Both the position numbers and the translations under genes were made by a program. Below, piece after piece: positions 9,201 to 18,587 of a stretch of DNA of 64,000 nt. Source of the DNA: Ilyobacter_A sp963668015 (GTDB lineage: Bacteria; Fusobacteriota; Fusobacteriia; Fusobacteriales; Fusobacteriaceae); NCBI GenBank assembly GCA_963668015.2, contig CAXXCR010000010.1, forward strand, positions 1-64,000, in the 5' to 3' direction. The notes under the pieces are model-generated. The model was not told where the DNA came from. It did not search any database and saw nothing but the letters and a program-made list of their open reading frames with translations. Position 1 is the first letter of the stretch. Each line of letters starts with the position of its first letter.

Positions 9201-9773
9201 TTATCTGTTATCAATCAAAAATTTTATAGCCTTTGGCAGAAGAGCATGCTCTTCTTTTAATATTCTTTGTTGAAGTGTAGTTTCAGTATCTTCAGGCAAT
9301 ACGTCAACTTCACTTTGGAAGATTATTTCACCGCTGTCTATTCCGGAATCAACAAAGTGGACTGTGCATCCGGATTTCTTTTCTTTGTCAGCTACCACGG
9401 CTCTATGAATTTTTATCCCATACATACCAGCTCCGCCATATTTTGGCAGCAGAGACGGGTGGATATTTATTATTTTTTTTGCCCATTTTTCAGTAAAATC
9501 AGCATCTAGTATAGAAAGAAAACCAGCAAGGACAATTAGGTCAACTTTATTATCTAAAACCTCATCTATTTTTATGTTTAAATCTTTTTTCAGCTCTTTT
9601 CTATCAAGGGTAATAGTTTTTATACCATGTTTTTCAGCTCTTTCAGTTCCGTAACATGGCCTGTCAGAAATAACATATTCGATTTCGCAGTTTAAACTAC
9701 CATCTTCTATGCTGTCTATTATTGACTGGAGATTGCTGCCGCCTCCCGAAACCAATACAGCTATTTTAAACAT
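9201..9773 (-). CDS. purN: Phosphoribosylglycinamide formyltransferase PurN
   Basis: Transfers the formyl group of 10-formyl-THF to GAR; 190 aa, normal length. The N-terminus IAVLVSGGGSNLQ binds the phosphate. Catalytic residues are visible in INIHPSLLPKY (Asn and His) and in HFVDSGID (Asp). The ATG overlaps the 3' end of purM by 13 bp, so translation is probably coupled. Confidence 0.96.
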   Translation of the reverse strand: MFKIAVLVSGGGSNLQSIIDSIEDGSLNCEIEYVISDRPCYGTERAEKHGIKTITLDRKELKKDLNIKIDEVLDNKVDLIVLAGFLSILDADFTEKWAKKIINIHPSLLPKYGGAGMYGIKIHRAVVADKEKKSGCTVHFVDSGIDSGEIIFQSEVDVLPEDTETTLQQRILKEEHALLPKAIKFLIDNR

Positions 9774-10756
9774 ATCCCGTTGTCTCCCTTTTTAATAGTA
9801 CCAATTTCATAAGCTCTTTCACCCATTGCTTCTAAGTCAGCAATGATGTCTTTGCTAAGCTCAGGTTTGGCAATTAATATGAAACCTACTCCCATGTTGA
9901 AAGTTCCCCACATTTCTTCTTCAGGCACTCCTTTTTCTTGAAGGAATTTAAAGATGTCAAGCACTTCTATTTTTGATTTTTCTACGTGTGCCTCTAGTCC
10001 AGCAGGAAGAGTTCTAGGTACATTTTCAATTAAGCCTCCACCTGTAATGTGAGCCATACCATGTATATCATAGCTTTCTATAAGTTTAAGAACAGGCTTT
10101 ACATATAATTTTGTAGGAGTCAGTAAAGTTTCTGAAATTTTCTTACCTTGAAACTCTTCATCGTAATCTGTTACAAGTTTTCTAACAAGAGAAAATCCGT
10201 TGCTGTGTACACCAGAAGATGCAATGGCAATAATAGTATCTCCCTCTTCTACTTTGTCTCCGCTGATGATATCATCTTTTTCTACTACTCCAACTGTAAA
10301 TCCAGCGATGTCGTAGTCTCCAGGTTTGTAGAAACCAGGCATTTCAGCTGTTTCCCCTCCAACAAGAGCGGCACCAGAATCAAGACATCCTTTTGCAACT
10401 CCGCTTACGATTTGCGAAGAAACCTCTGCTTCTAGTTTTCCGCATGCAAGATAGTCAAGGAAGAAAAGTGGTTTTGCACCGTGGCAAAGTATATCGTTTA
10501 CACACATTGCAACACAGTCAATACCTACAGTGTCGTAAGTGTTTGTTTTAAAAGCTATCTCAAGTTTTGTTCCAACTCCGTCTGTACCAGATATTAAAAC
10601 AGGATTTTCATATTTACCAAGCTCGAACATAGCTCCAAATCCACCAAGTCCTGTAAGTACATTTTTACCGTGGGTAGCTTTAGCCATATCTTTTATAAGG
10701 TCAACTGATTTGTAACCTTCTTCTTTATTAACTCCAGAATCTTTATATGTTATCAT
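9761..10756 (-). CDS. purM: Phosphoribosylformylglycinamidine cyclo-ligase PurM
   Basis: AIR synthetase: ATP-dependent closure of FGAM to AIR; 331 aa. Signatures include ISGTDGVGTKL, a CVNDILCHGAKPLFFLDY segment, GGETAEMPG and HITGGGLIENVPR. ATG start after AGGAGATTTAG. It lies between purF (61 bp) and purN (overlap) in the purine operon. Confidence 0.97.
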   Translation of the reverse strand: MITYKDSGVNKEEGYKSVDLIKDMAKATHGKNVLTGLGGFGAMFELGKYENPVLISGTDGVGTKLEIAFKTNTYDTVGIDCVAMCVNDILCHGAKPLFFLDYLACGKLEAEVSSQIVSGVAKGCLDSGAALVGGETAEMPGFYKPGDYDIAGFTVGVVEKDDIISGDKVEEGDTIIAIASSGVHSNGFSLVRKLVTDYDEEFQGKKISETLLTPTKLYVKPVLKLIESYDIHGMAHITGGGLIENVPRTLPAGLEAHVEKSKIEVLDIFKFLQEKGVPEEEMWGTFNMGVGFILIAKPELSKDIIADLEAMGERAYEIGTIKKGDNGICLK

Positions 10757-10817
10757 CTAAATCTCCTTATTTTATAATGTCATTCTAAAATCTAGAAATA
10801 TTTCGTCTTAATTTAAT

Positions 10818-12215
10818 TTACATTTCACCCATTGGTGTACATATAGGGTATTCACCGTCGAAACAACCCAGGCAGAAGTCCTCTCCGCCTAAAACTTTTT
10901 TCAGATTTTCAAGAGAAAGATAGTCTATTGAATCTGCTCCGATAGATTCTTTGATCTCCTCTACAGAAAGTTTTGCTGCTATAAGTTCCTTCCTATGTGC
11001 AGTGTCTATACCAAAGTAGCAAGGATACTTTACTGCTGGAGAAGCCGATCTGAAGTGAACTTCCGTTGCACCGGCTCTTCTAAGCATCTGAATAAGAAGT
11101 TTGCTTGTAGTTCCTCTTACTAGAGAGTCGTCTACAACAACTACCCTCTTCCCCTCTACATTTACTTTTAGAGGATTTAATTTTACCTGAACAGCCTTTT
11201 CTCTTAGTTCTTGAGTAGGCTTTATGAAAGTTCTTCCGATGTATTTATTTTTAATAAGGCCAACTGTATAAGGGATACCGCTTTCTTCTGCAAAACCAAT
11301 TGCAGCCGGTAGTCCAGAATCAGGGACACCTATTACAACGTCTGCCTCAACAGGTTTTTGTCTTGCAAGGCATTTACCTGATTCAACCCTTACATTGAAA
11401 GCGCTCTTTCCGTCGATTACACTATCAGGCCTTGCAAAGTATATAGTTTCAAATGAGCAAGGAGCATTTTTTGTGTTTTCAGCATATTTGATTGATCTTA
11501 CACCATCATCGTCTATTATAACCATTTCTCCAGGCTCAACATCTCTTATAAGATGTGCTCCTGCTGCGTCTAAGGCACAAGATTCAGAAGCAAGGAAATA
11601 ATCCCCCTCGTCATTTTGACCCATGCATAAAGGTCTTATACCATAAGGATCTCTTACTCCGATAAGCTTTTGGTCAGCCAGGATAGTAAGAGCATAAGCT
11701 CCTTTTATAGCGTTTGCAGTAGATTTTATAGCTTCTTCCAATCCTCTTGTAGCTTTTCTTGCTATCATGTTGATAATAACTTCAGAATCAATGTTTGTGA
11801 TGAATGTAGAACCAGAATCTTCAAGAAGCTCTCTTAGTATACCTGCGTTTACAAGAGTTCCGTTGTGGGCAACTGCAATTTGACCAAGTTTAAAAGTACT
11901 TTCCAAAGGCTGAGCATTTGCAACATTGCTGTCACCGGAAGTTGAGTATCTCACATGTCCTATTGCCGCATTTCCCTTCAGTTCCTCAAGTTTTTCAGGA
12001 GTAAAAACATCCGCCACAAGGCCCATGTTTTTATAAGTTGTTTTCTTTCCAAAATCTGAAATCGTTATTCCGGCACTTTCCTGTCCTCTGTGTTGAAGAG
12101 CATATAGTCCGTAGTAAGTAAGAGTAGATATTTCATCTTTTGCAGTTTTGGAATAAACTCCAAAAACACCACACTCTTCCTCCATTTTATCTATTTCCTG
12201 TTTGTCAAAGCACAT
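10818..12215 (-). CDS. purF: Amidophosphoribosyltransferase PurF
   Basis: Committed step of purine synthesis: PRPP + glutamine to phosphoribosylamine; 465 aa. A short propeptide (residues 1-14) precedes Cys15 in EECGVFG, the nucleophile of the Ntn glutaminase domain, as in the Bacillus-type enzyme. The PRTase domain has the PRPP motif VVVVDDSLVRGTT. The C-terminal DFCLGCFDG, together with upstream Cys residues, matches the [4Fe-4S] ligand set of oxygen-sensitive PurF. It starts 6 bp after the purC stop. Confidence 0.97.
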   Translation of the reverse strand: MCFDKQEIDKMEEECGVFGVYSKTAKDEISTLTYYGLYALQHRGQESAGITISDFGKKTTYKNMGLVADVFTPEKLEELKGNAAIGHVRYSTSGDSNVANAQPLESTFKLGQIAVAHNGTLVNAGILRELLEDSGSTFITNIDSEVIINMIARKATRGLEEAIKSTANAIKGAYALTILADQKLIGVRDPYGIRPLCMGQNDEGDYFLASESCALDAAGAHLIRDVEPGEMVIIDDDGVRSIKYAENTKNAPCSFETIYFARPDSVIDGKSAFNVRVESGKCLARQKPVEADVVIGVPDSGLPAAIGFAEESGIPYTVGLIKNKYIGRTFIKPTQELREKAVQVKLNPLKVNVEGKRVVVVDDSLVRGTTSKLLIQMLRRAGATEVHFRSASPAVKYPCYFGIDTAHRKELIAAKLSVEEIKESIGADSIDYLSLENLKKVLGGEDFCLGCFDGEYPICTPMGEM

Positions 12216-12221
12216 GTCTTA

Positions 12222-12935
12222 TTATGCCTCCAATCTTTTTAATATCTCTATATACGCTTCTTCTACGCTGCCGAGATCTCTTCTAAATCTGTCTTTGTCC
12301 AGTTTTTCTCCGGTTTCTTTATCCCAAAGTCTGCAAGTATCAGGAGTAATCTCGTCAGCAAGCATAATTTCTCCTTTTGAATTTTTACCAAATTCAATTT
12401 TAAAATCTACAAGCGTGATTCCCTCTTTATCAAAAGTTGTTTTTAATAGGTCGTTGATTTTTGCAGTTATTGCATAGATTTCTTTCAGCTCTTCATAAGT
12501 TGCAATACCAAGAGCAACAGCGTGGTGGTCATTGATTAACGGGTCACCATAGTCGTCGTTTTTATAGCATATTTCAAAGATTGTGTTTGTAGGTTTAGTC
12601 CCCTCAGGGATCCCAACTCTTTTAGCCATAGATCCAGCGATAAGATTTCTAACTATTACTTCCAGCGCAAATATTTCTAGTTTTTCGCAAACTTGATCTC
12701 TTTCGTTTAACTTTGCTTTAAAGTGAGTTTTTACGCCATTTTTTTCAAGCATCTCAAAAAGTATTGAAGTTATCTCGTTATTCAATTTCCCCTTGTTTGC
12801 AATGGTACCTTTTTTTGCTCCATTTCCAGCAGTGGCATCATCTTTATAGTGTACAATAACTAGATTTGGGTCATCTGTAGAGTATATTTGCTTTGCTTTT
12901 CCTTCATACAGCATGTCCTGTTTTATAATTTCCAT
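12222..12935 (-). CDS. purC: SAICAR synthase PurC
   Basis: Phosphoribosylaminoimidazole-succinocarboxamide synthase, joining CAIR and aspartate; 237 aa, typical of the short bacterial form. Characteristic segments are YEGKAKQIY at the N-terminus, RNLIAGSMAKR, LVDFKIEFG and the acidic ADEITPDTCRLW motif. ATG after GGAGGAAG. It is 41 bp downstream of purK. Confidence 0.97.
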   Translation of the reverse strand: MEIIKQDMLYEGKAKQIYSTDDPNLVIVHYKDDATAGNGAKKGTIANKGKLNNEITSILFEMLEKNGVKTHFKAKLNERDQVCEKLEIFALEVIVRNLIAGSMAKRVGIPEGTKPTNTIFEICYKNDDYGDPLINDHHAVALGIATYEELKEIYAITAKINDLLKTTFDKEGITLVDFKIEFGKNSKGEIMLADEITPDTCRLWDKETGEKLDKDRFRRDLGSVEEAYIEILKRLEA

Positions 12936-12976
12936 TCTTCCTCCTGATCTATAAAAAATTATTTTGTTTATAATTT

Positions 12977-14104
12977 TTATTCGCTTATTATTTTTAAATG
13001 CTCCCTGGCCTTTAGAGCCAAGTTATAAGCTTCTTCTTCCGAATCATTTAGTACCGTAATATGCCCCATTTTCCTAAACGGTTTTGTATCTTTTTTTCCA
13101 TAAATATGTAGATATGCCCCGTCGATTTTCATCATTTCATCTATACCTACAACTTTTACATTACCTGTGTATCCGTCCTCCCCTAAAATATTTACCATAC
13201 AGGCAGGGGAGAGCAGGTCACAGTTTCCTAAGCTGTAGTTTAAAACTGCCCTTATAAACTGTTCATATTGCGATGTTTTGCAAGCTTCGATTGTATAATG
13301 TCCTGAGTTATGTGGTCTTGGAGCTACTTCGTTAATCAATATTTTTCCCTCTTCGGTCAAAAACATCTCTACTCCAAATATCCCTACACCGTCAAGAGCC
13401 TCTACACATTGCAGTGCAAGCTTTTCTGCTTCTTTGTACTGTTCTTCTGTTATTCTAGCAGGTGCAACTACAGTATCGCATATATTTGTCTTTTCATCAA
13501 ATACCATTTCTACAACCGGATAAGTTGCTACGTCACCGTCAAAATTTCTGGCAACCATCACTGCTATCTCTTTTTCGCAGGGGATGAACTCCTCAAAAAA
13601 GCTGTCGCCTGGGATCATTTTATCGATATCAGATTCATTTTTAAGTATGAAGACTCCTCTGCCGTCATATCCGCCTTTGCAGCTTTTTTGAACTACAGGA
13701 AATCCAAACTCTTTCTTTAATTCATCTATATTATTTTCAGTAACTCTCTTCCACTTTGAAGTGGGAATACTGTTTTTATCAAGAAGTTCTTTTTGTTTTG
13801 ATTTATCCTGGATTAACTCAATTACATTTGAAGAAGGGAATATTTTTTTACCCTCTGCTTCGAGTTCTTTTAATACCTCAACGTTTATATGCTCTATCTC
13901 ATAGGTAAGCACGTCACATTTTTCAGCTACTGCCCTTATTTTATCTTTATCGTGCAGGCTTCCTATTATATACTCATTAGATATTTCACTGGCAGGAGAA
14001 GGATAAGCTTCTGTAAGTACGCAGGTATAAATATCCATTTTTCTGGCTTCAAGGATAGTCATTTTTCCAAGTTGTCCCCCGCCGATAATTCCTAATTTTT
14101 TCAA
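12977..14104 (-). CDS. purK: N5-carboxyaminoimidazole ribonucleotide synthetase PurK
   Basis: ATP-grasp enzyme converting AIR and bicarbonate to N5-CAIR, the substrate of PurE downstream in the pathway; 375 aa. The N-terminus KLGIIGGGQLGKM is the family signature. GYDGRGVF and the INEVAPRPHNSGH motif complete the ATP-grasp fold. The initiation codon is TTG, after GGAGGAGAAGCAAG. It follows purE by 18 bp. Confidence 0.96.
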   Translation of the reverse strand: MKKLGIIGGGQLGKMTILEARKMDIYTCVLTEAYPSPASEISNEYIIGSLHDKDKIRAVAEKCDVLTYEIEHINVEVLKELEAEGKKIFPSSNVIELIQDKSKQKELLDKNSIPTSKWKRVTENNIDELKKEFGFPVVQKSCKGGYDGRGVFILKNESDIDKMIPGDSFFEEFIPCEKEIAVMVARNFDGDVATYPVVEMVFDEKTNICDTVVAPARITEEQYKEAEKLALQCVEALDGVGIFGVEMFLTEEGKILINEVAPRPHNSGHYTIEACKTSQYEQFIRAVLNYSLGNCDLLSPACMVNILGEDGYTGNVKVVGIDEMMKIDGAYLHIYGKKDTKPFRKMGHITVLNDSEEEAYNLALKAREHLKIISE

Positions 14105-14122
14105 CTTGCTTCTCCTCCTAAA

Positions 14123-14637
14123 TTACATAGTCTCCAGATATTTGACATATCCGATCTCTTCGACTTTTTCAGCTTTTGTTTCTACTTCATCTTTCATATC
14201 AGCCATATATTTTTTTACTGTTTCTTTTACTTTATCGTCTTTTATAGAAATTATTTTAGCAGCAAGTATTCCAGCATTTTTTGCCCCGTTTATTGCTACT
14301 GTTGCTACCGGTACTCCGCCGGGCATTTGTACTATAGATAATAATGAGTCAAGGTCCGCTTAAATTTGAGGCTTTTAACCGGTACCCCTATTACAGGTAC
14401 ACTAGTTATCGCAGCTACCATTCCAGGAAGGTGGGCTGCTCCACCTGCTCCTGCTATTATCACATCAATTCCTCTTTCATCAGCTGTTTTTGCATATTCA
14501 TACATTCTGTCAACTGTTCTATGTGCTGAAACTATAGTTAATTCATAATCTATTTTAAATTCATCTAAGATTTTTGCCGCAGCGCTCATTACAGGTAAAT
14601 CTGAATCACTTCCCATAATTATACCAATTTTTCCCAT
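14123..14637 (-). CDS. purE: N5-CAIR mutase PurE, with two +1 frameshifts
   Basis: Class I PurE interconverts N5-CAIR and CAIR. The N-terminal frame (from 14637) shows GIIMGSDSDLPVM, SAHRT and GAGGAAHLPGMVA. The conserved PVKSSNLSGLDSLLSIVQMP segment is broken by two one-base insertions, a doubled G at 14370-14371 and a doubled G at 14353-14354 (plus-strand numbering). Between them the intended frame is still readable, and afterwards GGVPVATVAING resumes in frame to the stop at 14123. Removing both bases gives 170 aa, the family length. This probably reflects sequence error; as written it would yield a truncated, likely inactive protein. Confidence 0.92.
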
Positions 14638-14671
14638 TATTCGTCCTTTCTATAAATAAAATTTCAGAAGT

Positions 14672-17600
14672 TTACTTAAAATATTTAACACCGTTTTGGA
14701 ATAGCTTTTGCTCTTTATCTCCTATGATGTTCTTGTAAAGGTTTTCTCCTACTCTCTCTGAGTGACCCATTTTACCAAGGGATTCTTCCGTCTAAGCTTG
14801 TAATACCCTCTATTGCAGCGATAGATCCATTTGGATTGAACTCACTGTCAGTTGTAGGATTACCGTTTAGGGTCCACATACTGAGTGGCTACCTGTCCGT
14901 TTTCAAACAAGCTGTTTACTACCTCTTCGCTTGCAACGAATCTTCCCTCACCGTGGGATACAGCTATCTGGTGAACAGAACCAACTTCGATATCAGTAAA
15001 GCCATGGAGATTTGTTTGAAGCAACCTTTGTTGAAACCATTTTTGAAATGTGTCTTCCTATTGTATTAAATGTAAGTGTAGGTGAATCCTGGTGCTACTT
15101 TACCTACTTCACCATATGGAAGAAGACCCGATTTTATAAGTGCTTGGAAACCGTTTACAGATACCAAGTATTAGTCCGTCTCTTTCAAGGAATTTAGCGA
15201 TCGCCTCACTTATCATTGGATTGTTCAGTATTGTTGCTATGAACTTACCTGAACCGTCCGGTTCATCCCCTGCACTGAATCCACCCGGGAACATAAGTAT
15301 TTGAGAATCATCTATGTTTTTAACCATCTCAGAGATAGATTGTTCTATCATGCTGTGGTTAAGGTTTTTTAAATATCATAGAGCTAGCTTCAGCACCGGC
15401 CTCTTTCAAACGCCCTCATTGAATCGTATTCACAGTTTGTACCAGGGAAGGCAGGTATGAATACCTTAGGTTTTGCAATTTTGTTCTTAGCAACCAGTAT
15501 CTCTTTTCTTTCAAAAGGCTTCCAAATAAGTTCTTCGGCTTTTTCTTTTGTTTTCGAAGGGAATACAGGTTCCAAAGTTTTTGTCCAAGCAGCTAGAGCT
15601 TCTTCTACACTAATTTCAGTATCTCCAACAACTATTTTTCCAGTTGCAGTTGTTTCCCCTAGCTCAACAAGAGAAGTCGGACCGCTTAGTTCTTCTTTTG
15701 CTTCTATTACAATTGATCCGTAGTTCAATCTGAATAGATCGTACCCTAAGTCTTTGATGCTTGCCCCTATCTTGTTACCGAATGACATTTTTGATACAGC
15801 TTCTGCTATACCACCGTGTTTAAGTGTCATTGTAGCAAGTATTTTTCCGTCTTTAATGTTTTCGTGTATGAAATCAAAGTTTGCTTTAAGTTCTTCCATA
15901 TTTGGCATTAAGCTTTCCAGCGGAGTATGCTTTACAAGATAAAGTTTGTTTCCAGTTCCTTTAAATTCTTGAGATACCACGTGGCTTGCTTTTAGCGGGC
16001 TAACTGCAAATGATATAAGTGTTGGCGGTACGTGTAGCTCGTTGAATGTACCACTCATACTGTCTTTACCACCAATTGCAGGGATATCCATCTGTTTTTG
16101 TACAAACAGTGTTCCAAGCAGCGCCGAGAAAGGTTTACCCCAGTATTTAGGGTTTTCACCTAGTCTTTGGAAGTACTCTTGGAAGCTAAGTCTTATGTTC
16201 TTCCAGTCTCCACCTAGAGCTACTATTTTAGCCATTGATTCTACAACAGCATATGCACCAGAGTGGAATGGACTCCAGTTTGCTATTGTGTTGTTGTATC
16301 CCCAAGTGATTGCACTTGCAGTGTCTGTCTCCCCGTCGAGTACAGGAAGTTTTTGTACTGATCCCTCTGTAGGAGTAAGCTGGTGTTTACCTCCGAAAGG
16401 CATAAGTACAGTTGTAGCTCCGATTGTCGAGTCAAAAGTTTCCATTAGTCCTTTTTGAGAACATACGTTTAATGACCCAAGCTTATTCAGCCATTTTTCT
16501 TTTAAAGTGTTTCCTTCAGCACTTACTTTTTCTATAGGGTTTTCTTCGCTTGGAGCTTCTACTTCTATGTCGTTTTCCCCAGTAACTCCGTTTGTGTCAA
16601 GGAAGCTTCTAGCTACGTCCACTACTTTCTTCCCTCTCCACTTTATAACAAGTCTTTCTGTATCTGTAACCTCTGCCACAACTGTAGCTTCAAGGTTCTC
16701 TTTTTCAGAAAGAGCTATGAATTTTTCAACATATTTTGCCTCTACTACAACGGCCATTCTTTCCTGCGATTCTGATATCGCTAGCTCTGTACCGTTTAAT
16801 CCGCTGTATTTTGTAGGCACCTTGTCAAGGTTTATTTCGAGTCCGTCTGAAAGTTCACCTATTGCAACTGAAACTCCACCTGCTCCAAAATCGTTACACT
16901 TTTTGATAAGTCTTGTAACCTCAGGATTTCTGAAAAGTCTTTGGATTTTTCTTTCAGTTGGTGCGTTTCCTTTTTGTACCTCAGCACCGCAAGTCTCTAG
17001 TGACTCTTCTGTATGTTCTTTTGAAGAACCAGTGGCACCTCCGCAACCGTCTCTACCTGTCTTACCTCCAAGCAGTATGATTATGTCTCCTGGTGTAGGT
17101 GATTCTCTTCTTACCCAGTCAGCTTTAACTGCACCAACTACAGCCCCAACTTCCATTCTTTTTGCTTTGTAACCTTCGTCGTATATTTCCGCAACGTGTC
17201 CTGTTGCTAGACCTATTTGGTTACCGTATGAGCTGTACCCGTGGGCAGCTTCTTTTGAGATCTTCTTTTGAGGAAGCTTTCCTGGCATTGTGTCTTCCAC
17301 TTTTTCAAGCGGATCGGCAGCACCTGTTACCCTGATAGCTTGGTAAACATAAGATCTTCCAGAAAGAGGGTCTCTTATAGCTCCCCCTATACAGGTAGAA
17401 GCTCCTCCGAATGGTTCTATTTCTGTAGGGTGGTTGTGAGTTTCGTTCTTAAACATAAGAAGCCATTTTTCCATTTCCCCATTTACATCTACATCTATAT
17501 ATACTGAACAGGCATTTATCTCTTCGGAAATTTCCATGTCATCAAGTTTTCCGTTCTTTCTGATCTCTTTACCAGAGATTGTAGCCATATCCATTAAAGA

Positions 17601-18407
17601 GATATATTTTTCTTCCAGTCTGCTACCGTGAACAAACTCTCTGCTTTTTAGATATTCCTCGAAAGTATCCTGCATTACTTCTCCGAATTTACCTTGAGGA
17701 ATAACTATATTTTTAAGTTTTGTTTCAAAAGTTGTGTGACGACAGTGATCAGACCAGTAAGTATCCAGAACCTTTATTTCAGTTTCGCTAGGGTCTCTGT
17801 TCTCTGTATTTTTGAAATAATCCTGGATGAAAGCGATGTCTTCAAGGGTCATTGCAAGCCCCTCTTGCTTTCTAAAAGCATCCAGTTCATCTTTAGAGTA
17901 GTTGATGAAGCCTTCAAAACTAGGTACATCCCCAGCAGCTACATCCTCGTCTACTTTTAATATGTCCAGTTTTTTCTCTCTCATTTCAACTGGGTTTATA
18001 TAGTAATCTTTTATTTTCTTTAGTTCAACCTCATTAAGGTCGCCTTCTAGAATTAGAAGTTTTCCGCTTTTTACCTCTACTCCTTCATTCTTTTCAGAGA
18101 TAAGCTTAAGACATTGAACAGCCGAATCAGCTCTTTGATCAAACTGTCCAGGAAGGAATTCTGCAGCGATATAATTTTTATCTGACAGATCGATGTTTTC
18201 ATAAACCTCATCAGTAACTATTTCCGAAAAAACTATCTTTTTTGCATTTTCTATCTCAGAATCTTCTATGTTGAAGATATCATAGATATTAAGTACCCTT
18301 AAATTCTCAAGTTTGTTTAAATTTAAACTTTCAATTAAGTCTTTTTTTAGATTTTCAGCTTCAACATTAAATCCAACCTTTTTTTCAACAAAAATACGAA
18401 ATTTCAT
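14672..18407 (-). CDS. purL: FGAM synthase PurL, single-chain with fused glutaminase, multiply frameshifted at 3' end
   Basis: Converts FGAR + glutamine + ATP to FGAM. The first 1000 or so residues are intact (DTYWSDHCRHTTFETK, NETHNHPTEIEPFGG, GGKTGRDGCGGATGSS and GGKDSMSGT). The C-terminal PurQ-like amidotransferase domain begins at FIPAFPGTNCEYDS and is broken by seven +1 insertions, near 15402, 15368, 15155, 15086, 14998, 14874 and 14780. Reading across them recovers MFPGGFSAGDEPDGSG, the nucleophile GICNGFQALIKSG, and the HGEGRF and GKMGHSERVGENLY motifs, ending at 14672. The corrected length is 1242 aa, normal for large PurL. A guanine-class riboswitch terminator lies immediately upstream. 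Confidence 0.95.
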
Positions 18408-18449
18408 GTGAGGTTATTCTCTCCTTTTGAATTTATTTAAATATTAAGA

Positions 18450-18489
18450 TAAAATAAAAAGTCCGGGCTGCGAGTGAAAGCTACCGGAC
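18450..18489 (-). terminator. Riboswitch-controlled terminator before purL
   Basis: In the minus-strand RNA, GUCCGG and CCGGAC (18461-18466 / 18484-18489) pair and are followed by UUUUUAUUUU. The hairpin loop carries CUUUCACUCG, which can instead pair with the 3' strand of the aptamer P1 (CGAGUGAAGG), forming a mutually exclusive antiterminator. Ligand binding would therefore favour termination. Confidence 0.88.
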
Positions 18490-18501
18490 ATGGGTTACCT
18501 T

Positions 18502-18568
18502 CACTCGTAGCGGTTAATTTAAGGTTAACCGTAGAAACTCCCGACCATATCACGGGTATATACGAGTG
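18502..18568 (-). promoter_or_regulatory. Purine (guanine-class) riboswitch aptamer upstream of purL
   Basis: The RNA shows P1 CACUCGU/ACGAGUG and the P2 region ending in the invariant GAGUUUCUAC core. P3 is GGUUAA/UUAACC, closed by the conserved CCUUAAA loop. The specificity position equivalent to C74 of the xpt aptamer is C, predicting guanine/hypoxanthine recognition. The preceding base, normally A73, is G here. The expression platform is the terminator at 18450-18489. It lies between fhs and purL, so it acts as an internal switch of the operon. Confidence 0.93.
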
Positions 18569-18587
18569 TGTATAAAATATTCCTTTT

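Noticed and set aside
14836..15197. Short plus-strand frames opposite the broken purL 3' end
   Set aside because: The minus strand still encodes all PurQ-domain motifs across frameshifts; the plus-strand frames have no family resemblance.
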